A DNA stretch of 64,000 nt from Breviolum minutum Mf 1.05b.01 (Eukaryota > Sar > Dinophyceae > Suessiales > Symbiodiniaceae): positions 62,001 through 126,000 of the forward strand of contig DF239933.1 in NCBI GenBank assembly GCA_000507305.1. The letters are read 5' to 3'. Positions within the stretch are counted from its first letter, which is position 1. Every line of letters begins with the position of its first letter. The position numbers and the translations under genes were made by a program. Below, piece after piece: positions 54,621 through 64,000 of this stretch. Under the pieces are notes generated by a model. The model saw nothing but the letters and a program-made list of their open reading frames with translations. It ran no database searches and was not told where the DNA came from.

Positions 54621-54840
54621 GTAGCATGTGCTAAGTAACATTTGTGTTCATTGTAGTCTATGTGCTAAGTAACATTTATGTGCATTGTAGTCTATGTTCT
54701 AAGTAACATTTTTGTTCATTGTAGTCTATGTTCTAAGTAACATTTTTGTTCATTGTGTCTATGTGTTAAGTAACATTTAGGCAAAATGTAGTCGATTTGT
54801 TAAGTAACATGTTTGCTACATGTCACATGTATTAGATGAC
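54621..54840 (+). repeat. 34-bp tandem array of CTAAGTAACAT motifs (3' of A5)
   Basis: Six units starting at 54631, 54665, 54699, 54733, 54766 and 54800; consensus CTAAGTAACATTTNTGTTCA, then TTGTAGTCTATGT. Same strand as the genes, so it is not an inverse of the left-end cluster. Confidence 0.9.
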
Positions 54841-54963
54841 ATTTCAGCAAAAAGGAAGCACTTTGCTTGTTTGAAGTTTTGATGCACTGGTTGGTAGCTG
54901 GTCCTTGTCAGAATGATTTGACAGCCAAACACATGTGCTTTTATTAGAAAAACATGTGTTTTT

Positions 54964-55075
54964 CCAGGTTATTTCCAAGGTTATTTTCAAAATAACCTTG
55001 AGGCTATTTTCAAAATAACCTAGGCTTAGGTTATTCTCAAAATTAACTAATAGTCAGAAATTTGTCTAGGAAAAG
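54964..55075. repeat. Element A right subterminal palindromes
   Basis: AAGGTTATTTTCAAAATAACC, then AGGCTATTTTCAAAATAACC and TTAGGTTATTCTC, mirroring the AAGGTTATT-rich left subterminal region. Confidence 0.7.
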
Positions 55076-55081
55076 CTGATA

Positions 55082-55120
55082 ACCTAATAGTCAGAAAATA
55101 GTCTAACCTGGTCTTAGAGG
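55082..55120 (-). repeat. Element A right terminal inverted repeat, with splice signals
   Basis: Exact inverse of 43462-43500. Read on the minus strand it gives CCTCTAAGACCAG|GTTAGAC, a donor with the intron starting at 55107; read on the plus strand it ends GGTCTTAG|AGG, an acceptor. Confidence 0.95.
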
Positions 55121-58100
55121 TTTGTTGTTTTTGCCTGTTTGCTTGCGCTTGTTCTCCTGTGGCTTCTTTGTTTCATTGCGCTTGTTCTCCTGTGGCTTCT
55201 TTGTTTGCTTGGCCTTCGCACGTGCTTTTGCCTTTGGCTTACCAAATTTAGGTTTTGCTGCTGCCTTGGTTTTGGGCAATGCTTTCCGTTTTGATCGGTC
55301 CTTGCTCTCTCCCGTTTCTTCACCCCCCTCAGTGTCACCAATCTCCTCTGCAATGCTTGCAGAAGCTTTGGATTTCCTGCCCCTTGGCCTGGCTTGCTCG
55401 GAGAAAACAGCTGGTGGGGCTGCGTCTACAGCTAGTTCAACTTCCTTCACATAAGCCGGTGGTGCTGGGATTGGGTATTTGTAGTCATCAGGATTGGTAG
55501 TGCTCTTAGTCTTGGACTCCGATTGGTTTGCTGCAACTGGTTCTGTGGCTCTTTCTGTAGTGCAAAGCTGAGCAGTTTTAGGTGCAGTAGACTCTTGGGT
55601 ATTCGTAGCATCTTGTGTCACATCAGTCAGAGAAACTTCTGGGAGATGGGGAGGAAGATCATGGGGAGGAAGATCATCAAGGCATACAATTTCGTCTCCG
55701 CAACCACCATCATGGGGGTAATCAGGTCCAACCTCAGACTACTGGTTCATGAACATATAACTGCGGGGAAATTGAAGGATGTTTATCAAGTTCATGTAGT
55801 TTGCAACATGCAGCCTATTCCCATGAAACACATATCCCGGCCCACACACGCACTGCCAGGCAACAATCTCCGGCTGAAATGCCATGATTCGCTCGGTGGG
55901 GAAACCAATGATGGGCTCCTCCAACGTGAGGGCTGGCAGGTTTCGACTTGTTTTTTTTACCGCGGTGTTTTTTGTTTTTTGATTCATGTGTAGATCTAAC
56001 AAATGCCACAGTCTCCTCCCCATCAGAAATTTCATGGACATCGGGATTGGTTGGTGCCATGATCTCGTCATTGGATTCACCCTCATGAGTTACGAGCGAT
56101 GCTGGCAAAGTATCATTGGGGAACCAAAGTGACCACTCAGCAGCAGTTCTTGGTTGTGACTCTGGCCCCCAAAAGGATTCTTTTTCAACATCCATTACCT
56201 CTTGATGACATAGTGCTAGACCTCAAGTACATAAGATCCAAATCTGATTTGTTTAACTTGTGAACATCTAACATTGGCTAATTCATGTTAGGCCGTGTCA
56301 AAAATTATCTTTTGAGGTTTGTGGTATGCCTTTGTTAGTTGTTGGGACGCCAACCAACCAAAGCTTTTGACACTGCCTAGATTTCAAGCCCATTCTATAA
56401 TTCTAAGATTGAAACCACTGGACGATGAAGCTTCATTGGCACATGCCTACGGCGATGTTGTTTTGACACTAGTGGGTTCGTGACCCTTCTTTGATTCAAA
56501 ACCTGGGTATGTACTATATGATGTGATCAGACATTGGGATACATAATAAAATAAAATGCATTACCTAGCTATATAAAAACATCAACTTTAAAGAACCACC
56601 CTCACGTGAATCAGTTGGACTTTCAACAACGAGATGCTTCACATTGTTCCAGGTGCCCTTCAATATCTTTAGCAAAATCAGTGCCTCCACGCAAAGCCGG
56701 AGACCCAGGGAATGAAGGAAAAGTGGGAACAAGAAACAAAACAAAAATAATCCAGCCTTTTTGATTTGGAGAATCCCTCTCAATGATCTCAACATCATCA
56801 TCCATTGAACATATAGGCTTAGGCTGTTCAGGTTGGGGAGAGTCATCTTCGGTGTTCCCAACAGTTTCTAATTTTTTCTTACCCCTGCAACTTGGTCGTG
56901 CCCGACGTTCGCACGGCGTCATCACTGCCATGAGGGCAGCTGCAACCTCATTTGTTAGAGCTCCAACTACCAAAAAGGGAGGTGTTTTGAGGCTTATCAA
57001 ATGCACCATGGTTCAAACATACATATGGAAGAAATCCTGCACCATAGGTAATTTATCCCATGCATAAATTTTTAAATAGGTTTTTTACATCCCAGGTGGT
57101 GCAGGTTTTCTTCCATGCAAAAACCGTATGAACTGTAGTCTCGACTTTTTATTTGTATACCTGCAACCTGGTAGCTTTTCCACTAGTCTTCCTTGTAACA
57201 GCTTTGCGCCAATATCTGCGACTATAACTTAGGAGTTCGTAAAGGGTTGTTGCTTCATCTTGGGCCCATCCCTTCTTGTCACGTTGGTACCGCCTTTTGG
57301 ACAAACCAAACTGTGCATCGTCATCGATGACCATGAAGACTTTCTTCAGAAACATCGACGTATAATTCCCTTAGCTTAAATTGCATGCACGTATGCAAAA
57401 AAAAATACATGTACATGCAACAATCAAAAGTCTATACACCGCGATCAAGGATCCTTCTGGGGATAAATCGAAAAGGGCTAGCACGAGGTCAAGGTAGTAT
57501 TGCAAATTGCTAAAGGTCACCCTTGTTGGATCGATATCCGGGAACAAAGTGTTTTGCATCGGTGGTTTGGCTTCGGCACATTGAAGGAAGACAGAGGCCG
57601 GAATGTGCTTCTTCAATATACCTTACTTTGGGTGAATGATCAAATTAACAATCTCATTATTGAATCTGCATCGTCATGGAGAACACACACATACAAATCA
57701 TGCAGGCTAAGAAACCTATGACCTCCAGTTCCCGACCATCCATTGCACCCATGGTTTCCCTTAGTGCCCTGTGAGCCATCAAGGCTAAAGGTTAGAGAAA
57801 ACTTTAGAGAAACATGTCAAAGATCTTTGGCACTTAGCTATCCAACAAACCGGTTCGCAACACTGCCCAGTAGTCCTCGTTTGCGCTTCGGCCGAGGCAT
57901 TGAGATTGTGCCGGCATCTTCCCAGACCCATCGCGCAGCAAGCAACGGGTGAGAAAAAAAAATACATCCTTGAGTGGATGGATGTCCTTTTGTCCACATG
58001 GGCACTATGTATGTTAACCTCATTGCAGTATCCTCAACTGTATGGTTTTGGTCCGCGTTAGATATAACTATAGGTCTGCCAATGGTGCCCTTCAGGTATC

Positions 58101-58131
58101 TACCTTTTGCAAGTGATGTGAATAAAAGCAT
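55108..58131 (-). CDS. B1, 5' part: basic protein of element B
   Basis: Minus-strand exons: 58131-57838 (boundaries open; RYLKGTIGRPIVISNADQNH, then MPRPKRKRGLLGSVANRF), 57607-57454, 57369-57161, 56946-56757, about 56203-55930, and 55738-55108. Phases fit for 57454/57369 only with a GA donor (CAGAAG|GATCC). Segments read PDIDPTRVTFSNLQYYLDLV, KKVFMVIDDDAQFGLSKRRY, AALMAVMTPCERRARPSC and PTNPDVHEISDGEETVAF. The last exon turns Lys-rich (KPKFGKPKAKARAKAKQTKK, then two PQENKR repeats) before element A interrupts it. As the first gene of B it matches A1 in position and C-terminal domain. Probably a nuclear, DNA-binding accessory protein. Confidence 0.5.
57025..57116. mobile_element. Pal-G palindromic element, copy 2, in a B1 intron
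   Basis: ATGGAAGAAATCCTGCACC on the left, GGTGGTGCAGGTTTTCTTCC on the right. It lies wholly within the intron predicted between 57161 and 56946. Confidence 0.8.
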
Positions 58132-58412
58132 CGGTGTTCCTCTTGTTTGAGCATAACTTCGGTACCTCGACCCCTGATCACATTATCCCTGAGGACCCCG
58201 GGCCCTCGCTAAGACATACGAGGTACGGACCCCTCGCATTGAGATACGGGTATGTCCCTAGTAGGTACCCAAGAGGCTTAGGGAAATGGCTTTTTTTGGT
58301 GATGCTTGCGAATTCTCAAAAAAGCACCAGGTTTTTTGGGGGGTACCTTTTTGACAGGTATGTGTTACATCCAACTTTTACCTTCTGAGGATTTGGGGAA
58401 CTCACCAGTATA
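58132..58412. other. Non-coding; probable right-end region of element B
   Basis: Should contain the right end of B if B1 starts near 58131. There is a GTACCTCG ... CGAGGTACGG inverse pair (58153-58220), but no inverse partner is seen at 32.1-32.5 kb. Confidence 0.3.
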
Positions 58413-58513
58413 CCCATAGGAAACCGATGGTCATGATGTATTTATACCCACATGAATGGTTGATTTGTATGGTAAATGTAAATATTAAAATCTACAATAC
58501 ATGGATCCTATGG
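58413..58513. mobile_element. Pal-A palindromic element, copy 8 (diverged)
   Basis: CCCATAGGAAACCGATGGTC left and ACAATACATGGATCCTATGG right. Confidence 0.6.
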
Positions 58514-59391
58514 ATTAGAATGGCTTCTAGCAATCAATGATTCAGTGGATATGTTGTGGATTATTGCAGATTTCTTTCCCGTCTGGGTGGCGATGGTGCA
58601 AACATCTGTGATGGCCGCAATTTGGCATAAATCTATGAGACATGTATATAGGTACATGCTCCATACGACATGGAGCATCTGTCAGCATTCCCCTTTTGAC
58701 TGATTTTCGTTGGACTTTCGTGACCTTTTCTTCTTTGACTCGTGTTTTAATGTGTTTATTAGAAGGTTGCTGCTACTAGTAGCAAGGAAAAGGCAACCGC
58801 TATAGAATGTTGGAAGGTTGCTGCTAGAAATTAAACAGCAATTGCTATCGAATTCAATGAATCTAGGAAGATCACGCAAGATTATGTTTTAAGTAAAAAT
58901 CATCGTTGAAAACATGCAAACTCACACAGGATGAACATACAACATCTATCATCTTTCCTTGTACATTAATACAGCATCTTTGCATACTTGCTGAATTTTC
59001 CTACACTTCTTACAGCCAATCAAACAAAATCACAACCAAAAATGCCTATGAACATTGAACAACAAACACACACTCCTTGCCACACAAATTCGCCAACAAA
59101 AACACCATCTCGAAACATATTGAAACACATTCACCCTCCAAACTCTCAATTCATGAATTGAAAAGTACATTATCTCAAATTCCTGATGGATCCTGATGTA
59201 AGGGAAAAACATGGGTCAGGGAAAACTCACCTACCTTCTGAAGGGGCGGAAACCGCCATGTATCTGGAAGTTTTTGGGGTTAGGTGTTCTAGGATCAAAA
59301 AAACATCCAAAATGGGAGTTTCAGAGTTTCACCCAAAACAACTAAACCCTTAAATGCGCGCCGAGACTACTGGGACTGGTTGCTATCCCTA
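58514..59391. other. Non-coding, no gene seen
   Basis: Contains a local inverse (AGAAGGTTGCTGCTACTAGT / GGAAGGTTGCTGCTAG as direct copies near 58760-58830). No coding segment. Confidence 0.35.
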
Positions 59392-59495
59392 CCCTCTGGT
59401 AAACTAACATGGCAGGCTGGAAAATCCACCATTTTTGATGGGAGATACATCTTCAGATGGTGGAAATTCCCATTGCTATGTTAGGTTACCGGAGT
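59392..59495. mobile_element. Pal-F palindromic element, copy 3
   Basis: CCTCTGGTAAACTAACATGG left, GCTATGTTAGGTTACCGGAG right. Confidence 0.8.
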
Positions 59496-60196
59496 GTACC
59501 TACATAAAAATCATAACCTTGGACCCCAAAATGTAACCTGGACCAGGGCCGTGTAAAATGGTGGACCAATTCACCATCCCAAAATGGATGTCAATTTTTT
59601 GCACCCCGTCTTTTTTTGGTGCTGGTAGGTAAATATATTCCATACATGGAGGTATACATTTTCCAAGAGTTTTGACGCAGAAAAAAAAACAACATCCCCG
59701 ATCCAAACGTGTGCCTGAAGTTCTCTGGGAGAGACATGACTTCTGTGTAGTAGGTCGTGTTCTGGCCCCGCGGAGGCGATTTTGTGGGTTTTTACGAGGT
59801 GTTTTTGTTGTTTTCGAAACGACGGTTCCAATATATATATATATATGCATGTCTGGAAAGAAATCGCAACACTGCAATACAGTACACGTAGATCCTGAAA
59901 GTCCGGGAAAACATAGAAAGTGGGCCTCTGCCAGTTATAAGCAGGGTTATAACTCCATTCATAGGGGTTATGATCCTGGTAACCCATTTGTAAGGCCATT
60001 TAAATTTATAGGGGTTTTGAGTCTAGAACTAGTAGGAGCATCCCTAGTAAAATAATGGTCGTTTCGGAGAAAACCGTTCAATTACTGGCCCAAATCGGGT
60101 ACATATGTATGATGGGATGCCTAAACCTTTGATCCGCATGTTCCGCCCAGAGCAAGGTTAAAGATTTGGGTGATGTCTTTTTTGGAAACAGTTATT

Positions 60197-60322
60197 CCCT
60201 ATAGTCTTCCAAAATCCTCCAAATACCTTGTGAGGATCGGTAGTTGGACCCCCTAAAGGAATCCTCAGGAGGTGTTTGGGGGTGCAAACACCGATCCTCA
60301 CAAGGTATTTGGAAGACTAGGG
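60197..60322. mobile_element. Pal-B palindromic element, copy 4
   Basis: CCCTATAGTCTTCCAAAATC left, GTATTTGGAAGACTAGGG right; the inner arms TTGTGAGGATCGG / CCGATCCTCACAA are perfect. Confidence 0.85.
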
Positions 60323-60329
60323 TTCCTAT

Positions 60330-60422
60330 CCCAAACAGTCAAGGGGTAAGATGTATTGACCTACATTTTGGGCAGTTTTGGTATCAAATGCATGTAAATA
60401 CACCGTACATTGAGGGTTTGGG
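60330..60422. mobile_element. Pal-A variant (CCCAAACAGTCAA subfamily)
   Basis: CCCAAACAGTCAAGGGGTAA left and CGTACATTGAGGGTTTGGG right. It starts eight bases after Pal-B copy 4. Confidence 0.55.
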
Positions 60423-60689
60423 ATTAGTGTTTGTTGATACAATGTGTTCCTACGTGTTCCTCCTGCTGATCCAAATGTTTTCGTTTGAATCTCAGGCCCT
60501 TGGGGTGCAAACCAAAAAAACAATGCAAACTTCAAATGGCATTGAAGAATCACTTGATTGAACACGAACTTCATTTGGTTGATATTTGTTGAACAATGAT
60601 AACATCGGTTTAGTTGACCCAACTAAACACAATAGAGTTGTTTCCCATCCGATCTTTAAATTGCTAGCTTAGTCTCTTAGTCTTAGCTA

Positions 60690-60692
<3 letters not shown>

Positions 60693-60723
<31 letters not shown>
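60693..60723. repeat. (AT)n microsatellite
   Basis: About 30 bases of alternating AT with an ATACATAT break. Similar short AT tracts occur near 25335, 25972 and 41180. Confidence 0.9.
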
Positions 60724-60803
60724 CACTTTGTGGTCAACATGGTGAATTCCAACTAGCCAACTGGACGTTGACCATGAAATTTAAGTGTATTTGCTCGATA
60801 TCT

Positions 60804-60951
60804 GATAGGATCCATGTGATATTTCATAGGTTCCATGTGATATTTCAAAAGATCCATGTATGGCATTATTTGCCAAAATGATCCAAAATGTACCATACAA
60901 CTGAGCCACATGTAGGTAACTTTACCGTACCAGTCCTATGGATCCTATGGG
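60804..60951. mobile_element. Pal-A element with internal duplications
   Basis: The left arm is repeated: GATAGGATCCATGTGATATT, CATAGGTTCCATGTGATATT and AAAGATCCATGTATGG. The right arm has the inverse TCCTATGGATCCTATGGG. It looks like slippage or repeated insertion at one site. Confidence 0.6.
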
Positions 60952-61091
60952 TATATCACCCTTCAAAACTTTCACATAAAGCTCACAAGAAAACTGTTGA
61001 ACCGAACTTGGTGGAAACCATCATGGCATGCTAAAACATGTTCAAAAATATCATGACCATAGCTCCAAGCTCTTAACTGCCAAACCCTAGA

Positions 61092-61209
61092 CCCTAGTCT
61101 TCCAAAATCCGCCAAATACCTTGTGAGTAGGTAGTTGGACCCCCTAAAACCATCCAGGAGGTGTTTGGGGGTGCAAACACCTACTCACAAGGTATTTGGA
61201 AGACTAGGG
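61092..61209. mobile_element. Pal-B palindromic element, copy 5
   Basis: CCCTAGTCTTCCAAAATCCG left, TATTTGGAAGACTAGGG right, inner arms CCTTGTGAGTAGG / CCTACTCACAAGG exact. Confidence 0.85.
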
Positions 61210-61807
61210 AGGCATCCACACCCCTCCTGAGGTTCGGTATGACTGGACCCCCAGAACATGCTTAAAACACCAAACCCCAGGGGATATTTGGATGTCTAAG
61301 GAAAAAGTCATGGAATCCAATCACAATTCACTCCATATACTCAGCATCCCATCATTTTCCATTGCCCACCACCTAACCCTTGCCCACCCACTCACAAAAC
61401 GCTACCATGTGTTTTTTTTTGTTGTTCGCGTTCATTTTTTGAAAGCGCAAAAAACGTCATTGAACACGCACGCAGAAGGCCCCACCGGCTTGATGAGGAT
61501 GTGATAAAAGGAGAAGTCCCAACCTGCCAACTGGTGAAATCTCCACAGATCTTTCAGGTAGTTGGTATTTTGAACCATTCAATGGGATCCAGCTTGTATG
61601 CATTCAATGGCTTCTGAAGGTGTCTCCGATGGTAGTTTCTGGTTCCCTTAATAGGTGGGATCGGTAGCATATAATCACCCAAATTAGCAGTATATACAGC
61701 TTATATGCCAGGTACGTATTGCCTTCCACGGCGTTACATAATCCCTTCTACGGGGTTGCCAAAATGGTTGGTTGTCTTGGAATGGTAAAACAGGGTGTCA
61801 TTACATG
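61210..61807. other. Non-coding, no gene seen
   Basis: No coding-like stretch. Part of the segment near 61660-61740 (AGTATATACAGC ... GTACGTATTGCCTTCCACGG) echoes 100-170 at the other end of the window (ATATACCGCAGGTATGTATT). Confidence 0.35.
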
Positions 61808-61947
61808 ATCACCAAACATTTCAGGTACCTAAATCAACCTAGCATATATAAGCTGTATGGATACAGCTTATGTAAGGGAAAACCCACCGCCAAAATAGCC
61901 TTATAAGGTTCAGTACCTGCATTTTAAATAGGTCCCTGAAATTCTTG
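61808..61947. mobile_element. Pal-H palindromic element, copy 3 (inverted)
   Basis: CACCAAACATTTCAGGTACC left, AAATAGGTCCCTGAAATTCT right, inner AAGCTGTATGGATACAGCTT hairpin. Confidence 0.75.
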
Positions 61948-62574
61948 ACCACATGAAACCAACCCAAAAAAAATGGCCTTATAAAGAAATGGGCTTTACT
62001 GGGGTTATTTCACCCTAGAAGTGGAATGGAATATTAGGGATCATTATATGACACCAACCCAAACAATGCACGTTTTGTTAGGGAAAAGCCTTGAAAATTA
62101 TACATTTGCATCAAGATTGATGCCAAGGTACTTGAGCTGGGAGACCTGTACCCTATAGAAAATAGGAAAAGGATCATGCATGTCTGAACCTGCATTCATT
62201 AGGGGTGGTCATTATCAGGGCCAAATTCGGGGAATTGTTTTGTTGAGTAGAATTGCGAAACACCTGTGATATTCATGACACTCTATTTTCAGTCAGGAAC
62301 TCACCATGTTCCAAACATGCCACGCAGCTACTTCGCAGTGTGCTGAAAAAAGAAGTAAGAATGGTGGATTCCTCACAATATATATTTATTTAAATACATA
62401 TCATACACAATCTCATAGGCAATTGTTTTTCCACATCATACATTCACATCATATAATATAGCCCTGAAACTTCCACCATAGCTCATCAGGCTCTATCTGA
62501 CATAATTATGATTACGACAATCCGATAATCTTAACTTTAGGGTGCAAGTCCTGCCTTAACACTGTAAAGGGTGT

Positions 62575-62672
62575 CTAGTTGGTGGTTTCAACCCATCCCA
62601 AAAATATTAGTCAAAATGGGAATCTTCCCCAAGTAGAGGTGAAAATAAAAGATATTTGAAACCACCACCTAG
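62575..62672. mobile_element. Pal-C palindromic element, copy 14
   Basis: CTAGTTGGTGGTTTCAACCC left, TTT-GAAACCACCACCTAG right; GT...AG ends intact. Confidence 0.85.
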
Positions 62673-62716
62673 GTGTATAGTGAAGGTATTAAAAGGGTTG
62701 GTTTCAAGAATGAATA

Positions 62717-62835
62717 CTGTACCTGGTGATTCAACGTGACCTTTTTGTGGATGGTTAAGTGACCCTTTGAAAGGGGCGAATCGTGACCTCCAACTGGGGA
62801 ATCAAAAGGTCACTTTGAATCACTTGGTGTAGATT
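62717..62835. mobile_element. Pal-J palindromic element, copy 3
   Basis: GTACCTGGTGATTCAACGTG and CACTTTGAATCACTTGGTG pair; the core GGTTAAGTGACCCTTTGAAA matches copy 1. Confidence 0.65.
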
Positions 62836-63003
62836 ATTTTCTCACTTTTACAGGGTTTAGGCACGCCTCAATATACATTGCTCTTCCTGAAACCTCTCAC
62901 GGGAGATACCACTTAATGGATGCTCTCCAGGTTCAGAAAGTTTTGTCAATAGATAATAAGAATCTGGACATCCTAATGGAGATTCAGATATCAACGGTTG
63001 TAT

Positions 63004-63108
63004 ACCCTCCCTGAAACTAACATAGTCCCTGAGAATAGACCCCTGGACAAGGAGATTCCTATTGGACACCACCATTTTTAGGGGCTATGTTTGTTTTAGG
63101 GAGGGTAA
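63004..63108. mobile_element. Pal-I palindromic element, copy 5
   Basis: ACCCTCCCTGAAACTAACAT left, ATGTTTGTTTTAGGGAGGGT right. Confidence 0.75.
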
Positions 63109-63336
63109 CTCTATTCTTTTAAATACCTTCTATATACCATACATGGATGGTTACAAGAATAAGATGCCTTCCATCCATTTCGTTTTCCCTCTGTATTCTT
63201 TTGGTGGAATCCTGTTGTGCTCCAAAGATCAGCGACACCAACAAAAACAACCCACGGCCGCAGTGCACCGCAGGGGCAGGACGCATAGAAGGGTCCAACA
63301 CCTATGGTAAAACATGCTGGCTGTTTGGATCTGTTC

Positions 63337-63436
63337 TCATAGGATCTATGTATGGTATATCTAATTTTACATGTACGATATATATTTATATATCAACCAA
63401 GTGTAGGTAAATATGCTATACATGGATACTGTGGGG
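63337..63436. mobile_element. Pal-A palindromic element, copy 9
   Basis: CTCATAGGATCTATGTATGG left, TGCTATACATGGATACTGTG right. Confidence 0.65.
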
Positions 63437-64000
63437 TTGTTAAAGACGAGACATTAAAAACATTTATCTATTTAACATTTATATATCCCTAGGGATCCAA
63501 TCACCTTCTGAGAATGGTAATGGAACCTAAATTCCATGCTGAGTAGGTGATTGGTGATTGGACACCCCAATCATCACCTGAGAATATGACTAGATGCCTA
63601 GGGTAGCTTATTCCATGCAAATACTGTTTGGATTGTACAATCCATGGCATTTTTGTGTGTTCATGGTTATTTCTCTTCGATCTTTTTTTAGGGGATTTTA
63701 GGGGTATATTTTGGGTACCAAACATCTCAGAAGCTCACAACCAAGCACGAAGCATTCCCTCCGTAGATATACAGTAACCGGCTTGCTTGCTCTAAGTACC
63801 CTGTGATTTTGAGGATTCTGGGGTTCTTTACCTCTTCATTAGTAGGTTAGTTCCCCCCAATATAGGATACTGTAGTAATGAGCTGCCATTTGGGTTAATT
63901 GCCCAGATATGTTACTTGGATTCGGTGCATTTTTAATAATTCCATTATCCCCTAGTGGCATTTCATCTTATGATTCAATATCTTCCCCTTCCCCCCCCCC
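63437..64000. other. Non-coding, no gene seen
   Basis: AT-rich tail ending in a run of C at the window edge. A weak inverse pair (CCTAGGGATCCAATCACCTTC ... GATTGGACACCCCAATCATC) lies at 63488-63580. Confidence 0.35.

Larger units (their letters stand above)
43462..55120 (+). mobile_element. Element A: 11,659-bp multi-gene DNA transposon inserted in B1
   Basis: Bounded by perfect 39-bp terminal inverted repeats (43462-43500 and 55082-55120), with TT on both sides as a probable 2-bp target duplication. It encodes, all on the plus strand, A1 (basic), A2 (RRM-like), A3, A4 and A5 (transposase). No disabling mutation is seen in A1, A2, A4 or A5, so it may be autonomous. It interrupts a coding exon of B1, on the strand opposite to B1. 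The TIRs contain splice signals on both strands (see findings). The nearest relative by transposase is element B; the broader affinity is uncertain. The DxMH...LLG block and 2-bp duplication recall the CMC/CACTA group. Confidence 0.9.
32531..58131 (-). mobile_element. Element B: multi-gene DNA transposon, interrupted by element A
   Basis: Minus-strand genes B1, B3, B4 and B5 lie head to tail with intron-rich structures and share gene order with element A: a basic protein with a similar C-terminal domain first, an accessory protein fourth, the transposase last. The coordinates are the outermost coding bases; TIRs and target duplication were not found. Without the 11.66-kb insert the coding span is about 14 kb. 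B4 carries a stop and a frameshift while B3 and B5 remain open, so the copy is ageing but not dead throughout. Its genes resemble those of A only distantly, so B and A belong to different lineages. Confidence 0.65.

Noticed and set aside
45580..54840. CRISPR-like array, because of regularly spaced CTAAGTAACAT repeats
   Set aside because: Repeats are too short (about 11 bases) and the intervening sequence is itself repeated; the context is a eukaryotic transposon.
43462..55120. Element A as a retroelement or virus-derived provirus
   Set aside because: No reverse transcriptase, integrase, capsid or polymerase is seen; TIRs, a 2-bp duplication and a DDE-type transposase fit a DNA transposon.
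32135..58220. TIR pair for element B from GC-rich GGGCCCTCG blocks near 32.15 and 58.19 kb
   Set aside because: The similarity is limited to about nine bases, and the left block is already half of a local hairpin; not convincing.

Overview
The window looks like nuclear DNA of a dinoflagellate, probably of the Suessiales/Symbiodiniaceae type; this is inference. The basis is the large transposon proteins, which resemble unnamed proteins common in dinoflagellate genomes, introns whose reading phases require GA or GC donors as well as GT, very low gene density, and introns full of short palindromic elements. I see no rRNA, tRNA, CRISPR array or prokaryotic operon. Left part (1-32.5 kb) and right flank (58.4-64 kb): mostly non-coding DNA packed with short inverted-repeat (MITE- or introner-like) elements of at least ten families, two of them nested in others. 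Between them lies a chain of short, GC-richer candidate exons, nearly all on the minus strand, from about 31 kb down to 7.6 kb. They look like pieces of one or more host genes with kilobase introns; I cannot name the product. Centre (32.5-58.1 kb): a multi-gene DNA transposon on the minus strand (element B; ends not found) encodes a basic protein (B1), a C5-methyltransferase-like protein (B3), a repeat-rich accessory protein (B4, broken by a stop and a frameshift) and a DDE-type transposase (B5). A second, related, apparently intact transposon (element A, 43462-55120, 11,659 bp, plus strand) sits inside a B1 coding exon. It has perfect 39-bp terminal inverted repeats and carries A1 (basic protein), A2 (RRM-like), A3 (multi-exon), A4 (accessory protein) and A5 (601-aa transposase). 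A and B share gene order at the positions I could match: a basic protein with a similar C-terminal domain first, an accessory protein fourth, the transposase last. Main result: each TIR of A holds both a 5' splice donor (CCAG|GTTAG) and a 3' acceptor (CTTAG|AGG). If A is removed as an intron in the B1 orientation, B1 is rejoined in frame with only six extra codons. With the TT target duplication, the spliced remnant is 18 nt, so the frame would be kept at any insertion site and in either orientation. This suggests an autonomous, multi-gene, 11.7-kb introner-type transposon. A also carries about 40 same-strand copies of a CTAAGTAACAT-type motif, concentrated between its genes.
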